Source: Cronobacter universalis NCTC 9529
GTDB lineage: Bacteria; Pseudomonadota; Gammaproteobacteria; Enterobacterales; Enterobacteriaceae
Direction: 5' to 3'
NCBI RefSeq assembly: GCF_001277175.1
Contig: NZ_CP012257.1
Coordinates: 2,232,001 to 2,296,000 of the forward strand
DNA: 64,000 nucleotides
The position numbers were made by a program, and so were the translations under genes. Of the stretch, positions 1 through 8,132 are shown in pieces (the first letter of the stretch is position 1; every line of letters begins with the position of its first letter). The notes under the pieces were generated by a model. It was given only the letters and a program-made list of their open reading frames with translations. It searched no databases and had not been told where the DNA came from.

Positions 1-1060
1 CCCACTGCTCGGCTGGCGTAATGCTGTTGCCCTCTTCCGTCGAGGCGAAACCGCACTGCGGGCTTAAACAAATCTGGCTGATATCGACATATTTCGCCGC
101 CTCTTCCAGACGCGCTTTAATCAGCTCCGGGTTCTCCAGCTCGCCGTTTTTGGTGGTGATAAGCCCCAGCACCACCTGTTGTTTGCCCGGACGGATAAAG
201 CGCAGCGGCGCGAAATCGCCGGAACGGTCGTTATCATATTCCAGGAAAAATGCATCGATATTCACGGTGCCAAACAACACTTCGGCCACCGGCTCGTAGC
301 CGCCTTCGGCTATCCAGCTGGAGCGGAAATTCCCGCGGCAGACGTGCAGACCGATGGTTAAATCGTCCGGCTTGCCTTCCAGCGCCTGGTTCAGCACACG
401 GGCATAAATGCGCGCCAGTTCGTCCGGATCGTCGCCGCGCTCGCGGATTTGACGACGCTGATCGTCCGAGCACAGATACGCCCAGACGGTGTCATCCAGT
501 TGCAGGTAGCGGCAGCCCGCGTCGTAAAAGGCGCGAATGGCGTCGCGCCAGGTGGTGGCGAGATCGTCGAAGTAGTCTTTCAGATCCGGGTAAACGTTAC
601 GGTCAATGGCGGCCGCGCCGCCGCGGAAATGCAGTACGCTCGGGCTTGGAATGGTCATTTTCGGCTCGGCGTTGCCGCTCACGCTTTTCAGGAAGCGGAA
701 ATCTTCCAGCATCGGGTGGTCGCCAAACGCCACTTTACCGGTCACGCGCACGCTCTGCGCTTTGGTCTGGATGCCGTTGAACTGAATGCCCTGATTCACT
801 TCCACCAGCTCCACGCCCTGCAGCGCGCCAAAGAAATCGAGATGCCACCAGGCGCGGCGGAATTCGCCGTCGGTCACCACATGCAGGCCGCAGGCGCACT
901 GCTGCTCGACAGCATGGCGAATGGCGTCATCTTCAACTTTGCGCAGGTGCGCGGCGTCTATCTCCCCTGCCGCAAACTGCTGGCGGGCCTGCTTAATGGC
1001 ATCCGGGCGTAAAAAGCTGCCGACGATATCGGCGCGAAACGGGGCGTGTTGACGCTGCAT
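1..1060 (-). CDS. MetE-like cobalamin-independent methionine synthase family protein (YxjG/YxjH type), 3' end outside the window
   Basis: The reading frame starts at ATG 1060 (MQRQHAPFRADIVGSFLRP) and runs off the left edge after about 353 residues without a stop, so the C-terminal end is missing. It resembles the C-terminal catalytic half of MetE, found alone in YxjG/YxjH-type proteins, which transfers a methyl group to homocysteine or a related thiol at a zinc site. Visible support is the GSFLRP opening, the HVCRGN segment (His and Cys zinc ligands of the family) and a later SPQCGFAS segment with the third cysteine ligand. An SD-like GAGGAGAACACC lies just before the start. A MetJ-box-like array sits 64-87 bases upstream, which fits methionine control. 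The true methyl donor and acceptor cannot be told from the sequence. Confidence 0.88.
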   Translation of the reverse strand, partial: MQRQHAPFRADIVGSFLRPDAIKQARQQFAAGEIDAAHLRKVEDDAIRHAVEQQCACGLHVVTDGEFRRAWWHLDFFGALQGVELVEVNQGIQFNGIQTKAQSVRVTGKVAFGDHPMLEDFRFLKSVSGNAEPKMTIPSPSVLHFRGGAAAIDRNVYPDLKDYFDDLATTWRDAIRAFYDAGCRYLQLDDTVWAYLCSDDQRRQIRERGDDPDELARIYARVLNQALEGKPDDLTIGLHVCRGNFRSSWIAEGGYEPVAEVLFGTVNIDAFFLEYDNDRSGDFAPLRFIRPGKQQVVLGLITTKNGELENPELIKARLEEAAKYVDISQICLSPQCGFASTEEGNSITPAEQW

Positions 1061-1123
1061 GGTGTTCTCCTCGTAGCCTGTCGCGATGGTCACGTCAGGT
1101 GATAGTTCAAAACTTGAATATTT

Positions 1124-1147
1124 GGCCGTCTGGATGGCTATATGTCC
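1124..1147. promoter_or_regulatory. Probable MetJ operator (tandem met boxes) before the MetE-like gene
   Basis: Three adjacent 8-mers, GGCCGTCT, GGATGGCT and ATATGTCC, match the met-box consensus AGACGTCT at about 6, 5 and 5 of 8 positions. MetJ dimers bind tandem 8-bp boxes of this kind. The site lies 64-87 bases upstream of a leftward gene of the methionine synthase family. The match was made by eye. Confidence 0.5.
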
Positions 1148-1270
1148 AGAGAGTCGCATGCCGACCGTCCTCTGGCAAACGAGGAAATTTCATGGGTGTT
1201 GAAAATATTTCATGCAGCAGATAAAAGAATCCCCACCGGAGTGGGGAAAACGAAAGGCACAAACAAGGGA

Positions 1271-2044
1271 TTAGTTTTTATCGGAGGCGGCGTTGCTGTC
1301 CACGACGCCGGGAATAGCTTTAATCTCACCGTTGAACTTCCCTTTCAGGGCGTCGACGCCGCTCTGCGGCTTCGCGAGTTTTTCCAGATCGGCGCGCGAG
1401 CGGCGGATCTCTTCAGTATTCACGCCCAGCTTTTTATCACGTTCGGACACCAGTTCCGGCTTCGCCTCGCCGTCGCGGTTGAATGACCAGGCGAGCATCG
1501 GCGGGCCGAGCGGCAACGCGTCGCCTTTATCGCCCGGTCCGCCGGTGTGCCAGACGTGCCAGGTTTTGCCATAACTGTTCATTTTATCCTGCATCAGACG
1601 GTGCTCTACCGGCGCCGGAATACCCGGCGCGATAAGCTGGCCGCTAAGAATTTCACCGTTGTGCGGATGCCAGTACTGTTTTTCCTGCGCTGGTAGTTCA
1701 TTAAAGAGTTTTTCAGAGATGATATATTCTACGCCATTCATCCTGGCGTCTTTGGAATTACCATCAAATAAGACGCACTGGGCGAAATCCTGATTCACCT
1801 GATGGCAATAGTGATGCGCTTCCATCTGTTTTTCGGGGATCTCTTTCATTGGGTGAAAGCCGACCAGATAGATATCAAATCCTTTTAACGGGGCGTTGCT
1901 TTGCAATACCGCCGAGCCGGTTTCGAGTAAATTCGTCGTCGTGCTTTTATCCGCGCCCGGCGGCGTATCTTTTTCTGCCTGCGCTAAAAAGGCGACGGAA
2001 AGAAGCGGCAGCAGCGTTATTTTTAATGCGCGTTGTAATTTCAT
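1271..2044 (-). CDS. DUF1264 (OBAP-like) exported protein
   Basis: This 257-residue protein has an N-terminal signal-like segment (MKLQRALKITLLPLLSVAFLAQA) and then the DUF1264 signature known from plant oil-body-associated proteins: HHYCHQVN, QCVLFDGN, GVEYIIS, YWHPHNGEILSG and TYGKTWH-like SYGKTWHVW. The family's biochemical role is not established; the cysteine and histidine pattern suggests a bound ligand or metal, which is inference. ATG 2044 is preferred because it begins directly with the signal peptide; a TTG at 2059 is an in-frame alternative and neither has a clear SD. It stands alone between the MetE-like gene and yciG. Confidence 0.85.
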   Translation of the reverse strand: MKLQRALKITLLPLLSVAFLAQAEKDTPPGADKSTTTNLLETGSAVLQSNAPLKGFDIYLVGFHPMKEIPEKQMEAHHYCHQVNQDFAQCVLFDGNSKDARMNGVEYIISEKLFNELPAQEKQYWHPHNGEILSGQLIAPGIPAPVEHRLMQDKMNSYGKTWHVWHTGGPGDKGDALPLGPPMLAWSFNRDGEAKPELVSERDKKLGVNTEEIRRSRADLEKLAKPQSGVDALKGKFNGEIKAIPGVVDSNAASDKN

Positions 2045-2157
2045 AAGGTAATTAAACAAATAAGAGGTATTTACGCCATGCGCGAAACGACCTCCGGTAT
2101 GAGCATTAACCCATACCGGAGGGACGTTATATCGGGCGCATGCGGCCCGCAGGTCCG

Positions 2158-2328
2158 TCAGGAAGACGAACGGCTGCTGCTTTTGCCGCCTTTGCGGCCA
2201 GCTTCTGCTGCGCGCTCGCGGTCATTTTTAAAATTCCCGCCGCTGTTCTGACCGCCTTTACGACCGGCTTCAGAAGCGCGTTCACGATCTTCAGCAAAAT
2301 TACCTGAACCACCACGATGTTGAGCCAT
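2158..2328 (-). CDS. yciG: YciG/YmdF-type KGG-repeat general stress protein
   Basis: This 56-residue, very hydrophilic protein starts at ATG 2328 (MAQHRGGSGNFAEDRERASEAGRKGG is its opening region, residues 1-26) and carries two copies of the module NF-x-x-D-R-E-R-A-x-E-A-G-R-K-G-G, at about residues 10-26 and 32-48, then a serine/arginine tail. That is the KGG (con-10-like) family of small stress-induced proteins. A good SD (GAGGAG) lies 6 bases before the start. In E. coli yciG is in an operon with yciF; here the yciF homologue lies 52 kb away at 54531. A sigma-S-like promoter is visible upstream. The overlapping frame 2127-2315 is a shadow. Confidence 0.92.
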   Translation of the reverse strand: MAQHRGGSGNFAEDRERASEAGRKGGQNSGGNFKNDRERAAEAGRKGGKSSSRSSS

Positions 2329-2392
2329 AATATTCTCCTCGGATAAGCAGAGATAATTTAAACCGCGTCCTCACAATGCGAACGCAGAAGTA

Positions 2393-2420
2393 ACTATAGG
2401 CAGGCATTCCCGTTTCGCAA
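2393..2420 (-). promoter_or_regulatory. Candidate promoter of yciG (sigma-S-like)
   Basis: On the minus strand TTGCGA (2420-2415) and TATAGT (2398-2393) are separated by 16 bases, and the -10 is preceded by C (CCTATAGTT), as favoured by sigma-S. The leader would be about 60 nt. It is the only clear promoter-like element in this gap. Confidence 0.4.
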
Positions 2421-2641
2421 GTTACATAAGCCGCAATCATCTATCTAACCGTTACGTCCTGCATGATATATCCCGCGTTACGCCTTTATCTGCTGAATGG
2501 CAAAGGAAATTCTCCCCCAGCGCCTTCGCTTAATAAGAAAATTCCCAAAAGAAAGGGTTAATTATTTCAGCGCCGCTGACAGGGCTATTCTTTATCTGCG
2601 AAGTGTCGTTCGTTGATTTAATTTCCGCCGAGGAGTGATTA
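2421..2641. other. Intergenic stretch before the 54-residue small gene
   Basis: This forms most of the 313-base gap between yciG and the small gene at 2642. It is AT-richer than its surroundings. The only signal seen is the SD (GGAG, 2630s) of the next gene; no hairpin or convincing promoter was recognised. Confidence 0.4.
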
Positions 2642-2806
2642 ATGAAACAGAAATGGTACTGCTGCCCCACCATGAAGTTAAAAGACCGGTTTATGGTGCT
2701 GATTATGGGACAGGATGTGTTTCTGCTGTTCCGCAAAGGCGGTTCGCTGAGAAAGTCCCGCGACTGGCTGGCGCGTGAGAAGGCGAATTTTATTCCTTTA
2801 GGGTAA
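2642..2806 (+). CDS. Small basic protein of unknown function (54 residues)
   Basis: ATG 2642 follows an SD (GAGGAG) 7 bases away and opens a frame beginning MKQKWYCCPTMKLKDRF and ending EKANFIPLG. It has a CC pair at residues 7-8, a hydrophobic stretch (MVLIMGQDVFLLF, about 18-30) and many Lys/Arg residues. I do not recognise the family. The case for a real gene is the SD, the intact frame and a 12-bp inverted repeat with T-run 25 bases after the stop. It lies between yciG and yneE, and so may be a stress-related gene; that is only inference from position. Confidence 0.6.
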   Translation: MKQKWYCCPTMKLKDRFMVLIMGQDVFLLFRKGGSLRKSRDWLAREKANFIPLG

Positions 2807-2830
2807 GACGCTGCGTTTTTCTGGTTGCAG

Positions 2831-2868
2831 ACAAAAGCGCTATCTCGTTTAATATGTAGCGCTTTTGT
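2831..2868 (+). terminator. Terminator-like inverted repeat after the small gene
   Basis: Perfect 12-base arms, ACAAAAGCGCTA and TAGCGCTTTTGT, flank a 14-base loop, with the T-run inside the right arm. It lies between the small gene and yneE. Confidence 0.55.
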
Positions 2869-2886
2869 TAACCCCCTGTGAGTATC

Positions 2887-3798
2887 ATGATTGTTCGTCC
2901 CCCTCAGCACTGGTTTGCCCGGCTCTTCGTCTGGCATGGCTCCGTATTAGCCAAAATCTCCACGCGTCTACTCCTTAATTTCCTGCTGTCAGTGACGGTA
3001 ATTTTCTTCTTACCGTGGTATGAGGCGCTCGGAATAAAACTCACCACCGCGCCATTCAGTATTCTCGGCGTGGCGATTGCGATTTTTCTCGGCTTCCGTA
3101 ATAGCACCTGTTTCGCCCGATTTAATGAGGCGCGCCAGATTTGGGGGCAGTTGGTTATCCACTGTCGTTCGCTGCTGCGCACCGCCCGCACGCTGATGCC
3201 GGATAATGCCCAGGAGCTGCATCACCTGGTCAACCTGGAAGTGGCGTTCTGCCACTGCCTGCGCCTGACGCTGCGCCGCAAAAAACTCGATAACGTGCTT
3301 GACCGTTATCTCACCCGCGCTGAAATGGCGCGCGTGATGCACAGCAATTCCCCCTGCAATACGATTTTACTGATTATGGGCGAATGGCTCGCCGCGCGGC
3401 GCAACGGCCTCTCCGATATTCTGTTCCAGACGCTCGATGCGCATATTAACCAGCTTGCCGCGGTTCTGGCGGGCTGCGAGCGCATCGCTAATACGCCGCC
3501 GCCTTTCGCGTATTCGCTGATGCTGCACCGCACGGTCTATTGCTTCTGTATTATGCTGCCCTTCGCGCTGGTGACCGATCTGCATTTTATGACGCCATTT
3601 GTGTCAGTATTTATTTCGTACACCTTTATCGCGCTGGATACGCTGGCGGAAGAACTCGAAGATCCGTTCGGCACCGAGGATAACGATCTGCCCCTGGACG
3701 CGCTTTGTAATAATATTGAAATAGATTTACGTGAAATGAACGACGAGCCGCAGAAACCGGTGAAATTATTGCCGAACCGGCATTATCAGCTCACCTAA
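2887..3798 (+). CDS. yneE: YneE, bestrophin-like (UPF0187) inner-membrane channel protein
   Basis: This 303-residue protein matches E. coli YneE along its length. It begins MIVRPPQHWFARLFVWHGS and has four hydrophobic segments, at about 22-40, 48-66, and a pair near 212-250, the pattern of the bestrophin/RFP-TM family of ion channels. The conserved C-terminal motif EELEDPFGTEDNDLPLD is present. A GTG three codons upstream (2878) is possible, but ATG 2887 matches the usual start. The ion carried is not known for this member. It is probably a single-gene unit. Confidence 0.93.
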   Translation: MIVRPPQHWFARLFVWHGSVLAKISTRLLLNFLLSVTVIFFLPWYEALGIKLTTAPFSILGVAIAIFLGFRNSTCFARFNEARQIWGQLVIHCRSLLRTARTLMPDNAQELHHLVNLEVAFCHCLRLTLRRKKLDNVLDRYLTRAEMARVMHSNSPCNTILLIMGEWLAARRNGLSDILFQTLDAHINQLAAVLAGCERIANTPPPFAYSLMLHRTVYCFCIMLPFALVTDLHFMTPFVSVFISYTFIALDTLAEELEDPFGTEDNDLPLDALCNNIEIDLREMNDEPQKPVKLLPNRHYQLT

Positions 3799-3849
3799 TG
3801 CATATTCATATTCACCACGAATAATGAATAATGCGCAGTTAATGATTAG

Positions 3850-3882
3850 CAGGGTGTACGAAGTGTGTTAGCGTAGACCCTG
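3850..3882 (+). other. Imperfect inverted repeat downstream of yneE
   Basis: CAGGGTGTACG and CGTAGACCCTG pair with one mismatch around an 11-base loop and are followed by a pyrimidine-rich run (TTCTCTTCTTCC). It could be a weak terminator of yneE or an operator for the MerR-like gene 80 bases downstream. Confidence 0.4.
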
Positions 3883-3962
3883 TTCTCTTCTTCCTTTTCG
3901 TTTCTCATTAAAGGGCCATTCTTCTCCTGTTTTGTATTGCAGCCTGGCATTAAGGAATCGCC

Positions 3963-4766
3963 ATGTCTCATTTCACGATCGAAATGCTCTCCGATCAGTG
4001 CGGAGTCAGCATGCCTAATTTACGCGCGTGGCAGCGGTCAGGATTACTGCAGCCCGTGCGCGACGACAGCGGCAGACGCTATTTTGACTACAGCCATCTG
4101 ATGCGCATTCACGCCATCCTGAAATGGCTCGATCGCGGCCTGCCGCTGGATGAAGTCGCCCGCATTCTGAAGGGTGAACAGACGACCCGGGTCAGCCAGT
4201 GGGAAGTGTGGCAGGAGCAACTGCTCGCCACGCTTGAGAAACCGAGCCTCGAAAAGGGCCGTGCGCAGCTGCTTAAAATGGGCCGCGAACTGCCCGCCGC
4301 GATGCTGCTGGATAAGGTCGTGCTGCCCCTGCGTCTGTGGCTGAGCCACGGCCACGCCAGCGCGCAACTGACACGCCGCGCGCGCTTCGACACGCTGATT
4401 ATTGAGTACGCCACCTTTTTGATGCAGACGCTGCGCAAGCGTCCGGCCTCCGGGCTGGTGGTTATGGCGATGAACAGCCACGATCCGCTAAACGTCTGGC
4501 TGGAAGCGATCCGCTTCTCCGGCGAAGGGTTTCGTATCGATGTTCTGCAACAGCCCGTACCGCTGCCCGATCTCACGCAGTTCGCCGCCGATCACTATCT
4601 GGTGTACAGCGATGTGCCGCTCACGCCCGCCCAGCTCACGCTCTGGCAGCAGTGGCAGCTTGACGGTATGCCGCTGTTCAGCGCCGGACCCGGTTTCGCA
4701 ACGCCGCCTGAGCTACCTGACGCCGCCAACCTTCCCGACGAGCCGCTCTGCGAAAAAGCACGGTAA
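3963..4766 (+). CDS. MerR-family regulator of the BluR/MlrA type
   Basis: This 267-residue protein has an N-terminal MerR winged-helix (about 1-72): FTIEMLSDQCGVSMPNLRAWQRSGLLQP, then GRRYFDYSHLMRI and LDRGLPLDEVARIL. The C-terminal 170 residues align by pattern with the vestigial cobalamin-binding-like region of BluR (YcgE) and MlrA (YehV): a helical bundle, then WLEAIRFSGEGFRIDVL. Two things differ: the usual AWQRRYG signature reads AWQRSG, and no DxHxxG cobalamin motif is seen, so a B12 ligand is unlikely. E. coli BluR senses blue light through BluF and MlrA controls curli; the target here is unknown. The start ATG follows AAGGAATCGCC. Confidence 0.85.
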   Translation: MSHFTIEMLSDQCGVSMPNLRAWQRSGLLQPVRDDSGRRYFDYSHLMRIHAILKWLDRGLPLDEVARILKGEQTTRVSQWEVWQEQLLATLEKPSLEKGRAQLLKMGRELPAAMLLDKVVLPLRLWLSHGHASAQLTRRARFDTLIIEYATFLMQTLRKRPASGLVVMAMNSHDPLNVWLEAIRFSGEGFRIDVLQQPVPLPDLTQFAADHYLVYSDVPLTPAQLTLWQQWQLDGMPLFSAGPGFATPPELPDAANLPDEPLCEKAR

Positions 4767-4861
4767 GCGCCGCTGTCGCCAAACTATTATCCCGCTGTCG
4801 TCTTAACGTCACACGTTCAGGGCTTTGTAAAAGGAGGGTGTGACTAAAGGCGGGAGTGGCG

Positions 4862-4957
4862 ATGCCGGGTGCCGCGGATCTGTTTATCTGTATGCCGGGA
4901 ATTGTATTACTGGTGGGGTTTCTTGCCGCGTATTGCAGCAACAAATGGGATGACTGA
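4862..4957 (+). CDS. mgtS: MgtS small inner-membrane protein (31 residues)
   Basis: The frame begins MPGAADLFICMPGIVLLVGF and ends with the segment FLAAYCSNKWDD. E. coli MgtS (YneM) is also 31 residues and ends GFLAAYFSHKWDD, so length, the single transmembrane helix and the C-terminal KWDD all agree. MgtS stabilises the magnesium importer MgtA and affects PitA under low magnesium, and is PhoPQ-controlled in E. coli. An SD-like GGGAG lies 6 bases before ATG 4862. Gene order (yneE region, mgtS, dcp) also matches E. coli. No clear PhoP box was recognised upstream. Confidence 0.88.
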   Translation: MPGAADLFICMPGIVLLVGFLAAYCSNKWDD

Positions 4958-4966
4958 GCGTAAGGC

Positions 4967-4997
4967 AAAAAAATACCGCCAGTATCGACTGACGGTA
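4967..4997 (-). terminator. Rho-independent terminator of dcp
   Basis: On the minus strand TACCGTCAGT, loop CGAT, ACTGGCGGTA (one mismatch) is followed by seven T. It lies about 95 bases after the dcp stop and directly after mgtS on the other strand. Confidence 0.8.
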
Positions 4998-5091
4998 AGG
5001 CTTGCATGGATTGTTATTGTCCTGCGCTCAACATCACGCTTATTCCCGCATCATGCCATGCGCAGGTTCAACGCCACCTAAACGTGGGGTT

Positions 5092-7137
5092 TTATTCCGT
5101 TAAGCCACGGTTTTCCAGCATCGGCTCGATGCGCGGGGCATGACCTCGCCACGCGAGCCACAACCCTTCCAGATCGCTGCTGTTGCCGCGGGACAGAATC
5201 GCCTCGCGAAAGCGCGCGCCGTTTTGCGCCGTTAACCCGCCCTGCTCCACAAACCACTGATAGCCGTCGTCCGCCAGCATCTGCGTCCAGAGATAGGCGT
5301 AATAACCCGCCGCATAACCGCCGCCAAAGATGTGGGCGAAATAGCTGCTTCGATAGCGCGGCGGCACGGCCCGCAGCGCTATCTGCTCTTGCGAAAGCGC
5401 CGCGGCCTCAAACGCGGACACGTCCTCGGGTGTGGATTGCGGCGTCAGGCTGTGCCAGTGCTGATCGAGCAGCGCCGCGGCTAACAGCTCGGTCATGTCA
5501 TAGCCTTTGTTAAAGCGCGCCGCGCGGAAGAGTTTTTCGCGAAGCGCGTCCGGCATCGGCTCGCCGGTCTGATAATGGCGCGCAAAGTTCGCGAAAACGT
5601 CCGGGTGGCTCGCCCAGTGTTCGTTGATTTGCGACGGGAACTCCACGAAATCCCGCGGCGTGCTGGTGCCGGAGAGCGTCGCGTAGCGCTGGCTGGCGAA
5701 AAGACCGTGCAGCGTATGGCCAAATTCGTGGAACAGCGTGATAACGTCATCCCAGGAGATGAGCGCAGGCTGACCGGCGGCGGGCTTGAGGTAGTTGCAG
5801 ACGTTGTAGATAACCGGCCTGTGGCCAGTCAGCGTGGACTGATCAACAAAATTCCCCATCCAGGCGCCGCCGCTTTTGCTGTCGCGGGCGAAGAAATCGC
5901 CGTAAAACAGCGCGAGCCCGCTGCCGTCTTTATCGAAAATCTCCCAGACGCGGACATCCGGGTGGTAGACCGGAATGTCGGTACGTTCCTGGAAACGAAG
6001 CCCGAACAGCGTGCTGGCGGCGTAAAAAACGCCGTGGATGAGCACATTGTCGAGTTCGAAATACGGTTTGATCTGCGCGTCGTCGAGCGCGTATTTCTCG
6101 CGCCGCACCTGTTCGGCATAAAACGCCCAGTCCCAGGCTTCGGCCTGAAAACCGCCGTTCTGGCGGTCAATCACCTGCTGAATATCCGCAAGCTCCCGGT
6201 TGGCGCGCGCGGTCGCCGCCGGCACGATATCGCGCATGAAGCGCAGCGCCGCCTCCGGCGTTTTGGCCATTTGATCGGCGATAGTCCAGGAGGCGAAATC
6301 CTTAAAGCCGAGCAGCGCCGCCTGCTGCGCGCGCAGCTGCGCCAGACGCAACACCAGCGCGCGGGTATCGTTGGCGTCGCCTTTTTCGGTACGGTGCCAG
6401 CCCGCCTTAAAGAGCGCCTCGCGCGTCTCGCGCCTCTCCAGCGCCTGTAGCGCAGGCTGCTGGGTGGTATTAAGCAGCGCAATCAACCAACGTCCTTCCA
6501 GCCCTTTTTCACTGGCGGCCTGCGCGGCGGCGGCGATCTCGGCCTCGCTTAGCCCCGCCAGCGCCTCGTGTGATGACACCAGCAGCCCGCCCGCTTTATC
6601 CGCCGCCAGCAGGCGCTGGTTAAACTGGCTGGTGAGCTGCGCGGCTTCGCGGTTAAGCGCTTTAAGCTGCGCTTTTTGCTCCGCGCCGAGCGTCGCGCCC
6701 GCCAGCATAAACTGCTGCCAGACGACCTCCACCAGCCGCCGCGATTCCTCATCCAGCCCCAGCGCGTCGCGCTGTTCATACACGGTGTTGAGCCGCGCGA
6801 ATAAGGTTTCATTAAAGTGAATGTCATCGGCCAGCGCCGCAAGCTCGGTGGAAAATTCTTCATCCAGCGTTTGCAGATAATCATTGGTGTGCGCTGAGGT
6901 CATCGCGAAAAAAACGTGGGTGACGCGCGTCAGCATCGCCCCACTGCGCTCCAGCGCCAGATACGTATTTTCAAACGTCGGCGCGGCGGGATCGGCGGCG
7001 ATGCCCTCTACCTCGGCGCGCTTCTGACGCACCGCCTCATCAAAGGCCGGGCGATAGTCGTTGTCCGTTATCGCGTCGAACGGCGGCGCCTCGTAAGGCA
7101 GCGTACTGGCTGAAGAAAAAGGGGTGGTTACCGGCAT
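5092..7137 (-). CDS. dcp: Peptidyl-dipeptidase Dcp
   Basis: This 681-residue M3-family zinc metallopeptidase removes C-terminal dipeptides from peptides and N-acylated peptides, and completes intracellular peptide turnover. The HEFGH zinc motif is at residues 470-474 within TLFHEFGHTLHGLFASQRYATLSGT-type context, and the C-terminal YFAHIFGGGYAAGYYAYLW block is intact. Length equals the E. coli enzyme. ATG 7137 is chosen over TTG 7152 because GGGAG lies 8 bases before it and the protein then begins MPVTTPFSS. The gene is divergent from ydfG, as in E. coli. Confidence 0.97.
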   Translation of the reverse strand: MPVTTPFSSASTLPYEAPPFDAITDNDYRPAFDEAVRQKRAEVEGIAADPAAPTFENTYLALERSGAMLTRVTHVFFAMTSAHTNDYLQTLDEEFSTELAALADDIHFNETLFARLNTVYEQRDALGLDEESRRLVEVVWQQFMLAGATLGAEQKAQLKALNREAAQLTSQFNQRLLAADKAGGLLVSSHEALAGLSEAEIAAAAQAASEKGLEGRWLIALLNTTQQPALQALERRETREALFKAGWHRTEKGDANDTRALVLRLAQLRAQQAALLGFKDFASWTIADQMAKTPEAALRFMRDIVPAATARANRELADIQQVIDRQNGGFQAEAWDWAFYAEQVRREKYALDDAQIKPYFELDNVLIHGVFYAASTLFGLRFQERTDIPVYHPDVRVWEIFDKDGSGLALFYGDFFARDSKSGGAWMGNFVDQSTLTGHRPVIYNVCNYLKPAAGQPALISWDDVITLFHEFGHTLHGLFASQRYATLSGTSTPRDFVEFPSQINEHWASHPDVFANFARHYQTGEPMPDALREKLFRAARFNKGYDMTELLAAALLDQHWHSLTPQSTPEDVSAFEAAALSQEQIALRAVPPRYRSSYFAHIFGGGYAAGYYAYLWTQMLADDGYQWFVEQGGLTAQNGARFREAILSRGNSSDLEGLWLAWRGHAPRIEPMLENRGLTE

Positions 7138-7297
7138 GAGGATCTCCCGCAAAAGCGTGATGGTAAAAACACAGCTTATGCAGCCTCGCCATAAACGGCA
7201 ATGCTTTAACGCCCCCAGGCATCAGGAAGTGATATTCCACAGGGCGCGTCGGGCGTGCTAAGGTAACAGCTCTGAAAAAGCCTTGAGGAACAGCGAG

Positions 7298-8044
7298 ATG
7301 ATTATTCTGGTTACCGGTGCGACGGCAGGGTTTGGCGAAGCCATTACCCGTCGCTTTGTGAAGAACGGTCATAAAGTCATCGCGACAGGCCGCCGCCAGG
7401 CGCGCCTCGACGCGCTAAAGGATGAGCTTGGCGAGAGCGTGCTGACGCTGCAACTGGACGTGCGCAACCGCGCGGCGATCGAAGAAGCCATCAGCAGCCT
7501 GCCGCTGGAATGGCGCGATATCGACGTGCTGGTCAACAACGCCGGGCTGGCGCTGGGGCTGGAGCCCGCGCATAAAGCGAGCGTCGAAGACTGGGAAAAC
7601 ATGATTGACACTAACAATAAAGGCCTGGTCTATATGACCCGCGCGGTGCTGCCGGGCATGGTTGAGCGTAACCGCGGCCACGTCATTAACATCGGCTCCA
7701 CGGCGGGCAGCTGGCCTTACGCGGGCGGCAACGTGTACGGCGCGACCAAAGCGTTTGTGCGCCAGTTCAGCCTGAACCTGCGCACCGATCTGCACGGCAC
7801 CGCGGTCCGCGTGACGGATATCGAGCCGGGCCTGGTGGGCGGCACCGAATTCTCTAACGTGCGTTTTAAAGGGGACGACGATAAAGCCGGTAAAACCTAC
7901 GAGAATACCACCGCGCTCTCGCCGGACGATGTGACCGAAGCGGTCTGGTGGGTGGCGACGCTCCCGCCGCATGTGAATATCAACACCGTCGAGATGATGC
8001 CGGTCAGCCAGAGCTTCGCCGGGCTCAGCGTGCACCGCCAGTAA
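7298..8044 (+). CDS. ydfG: YdfG, NADP-dependent 3-hydroxy acid / L-allo-threonine dehydrogenase
   Basis: This 248-residue classical short-chain dehydrogenase oxidises L-serine, L-allo-threonine and 3-hydroxy acids and also reduces malonic semialdehyde (RutE-type detoxification in E. coli). The nucleotide motif TGATAGFG is at residues 6-13, NNAG in [10 protein letters not shown] near 80, and the catalytic Tyr147 and Lys151 in YGATK. ATG 7298 gives the same start ([11 protein letters not shown]) and length as E. coli YdfG; the upstream in-frame codons are not needed. rspR follows in the same direction. Confidence 0.97.
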   Translation: MIILVTGATAGFGEAITRRFVKNGHKVIATGRRQARLDALKDELGESVLTLQLDVRNRAAIEEAISSLPLEWRDIDVLVNNAGLALGLEPAHKASVEDWENMIDTNNKGLVYMTRAVLPGMVERNRGHVINIGSTAGSWPYAGGNVYGATKAFVRQFSLNLRTDLHGTAVRVTDIEPGLVGGTEFSNVRFKGDDDKAGKTYENTTALSPDDVTEAVWWVATLPPHVNINTVEMMPVSQSFAGLSVHRQ

Positions 8045-8132
8045 TGCTCCTCTGCCCGTACCCCGTCCACGCTGGGCGGGGTGGGCAATTAATGTTAAAT
8101 TGCCGCAGTTACCCGCAAATAAAGACAAAAGA

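Noticed and set aside
2127..2315. 62-residue minus-strand frame
   Set aside because: It is a shadow of yciG in another frame; the KGG protein has the SD and family motifs.
4869..5081. 70-residue plus-strand frame
   Set aside because: Overlaps mgtS in a different frame, has no SD and runs through the dcp terminator.
8060..8082. ACCCCG...CGGGGT hairpin between ydfG and rspR
   Set aside because: Short 6-bp stem with a long loop and no T-run; too weak to call.
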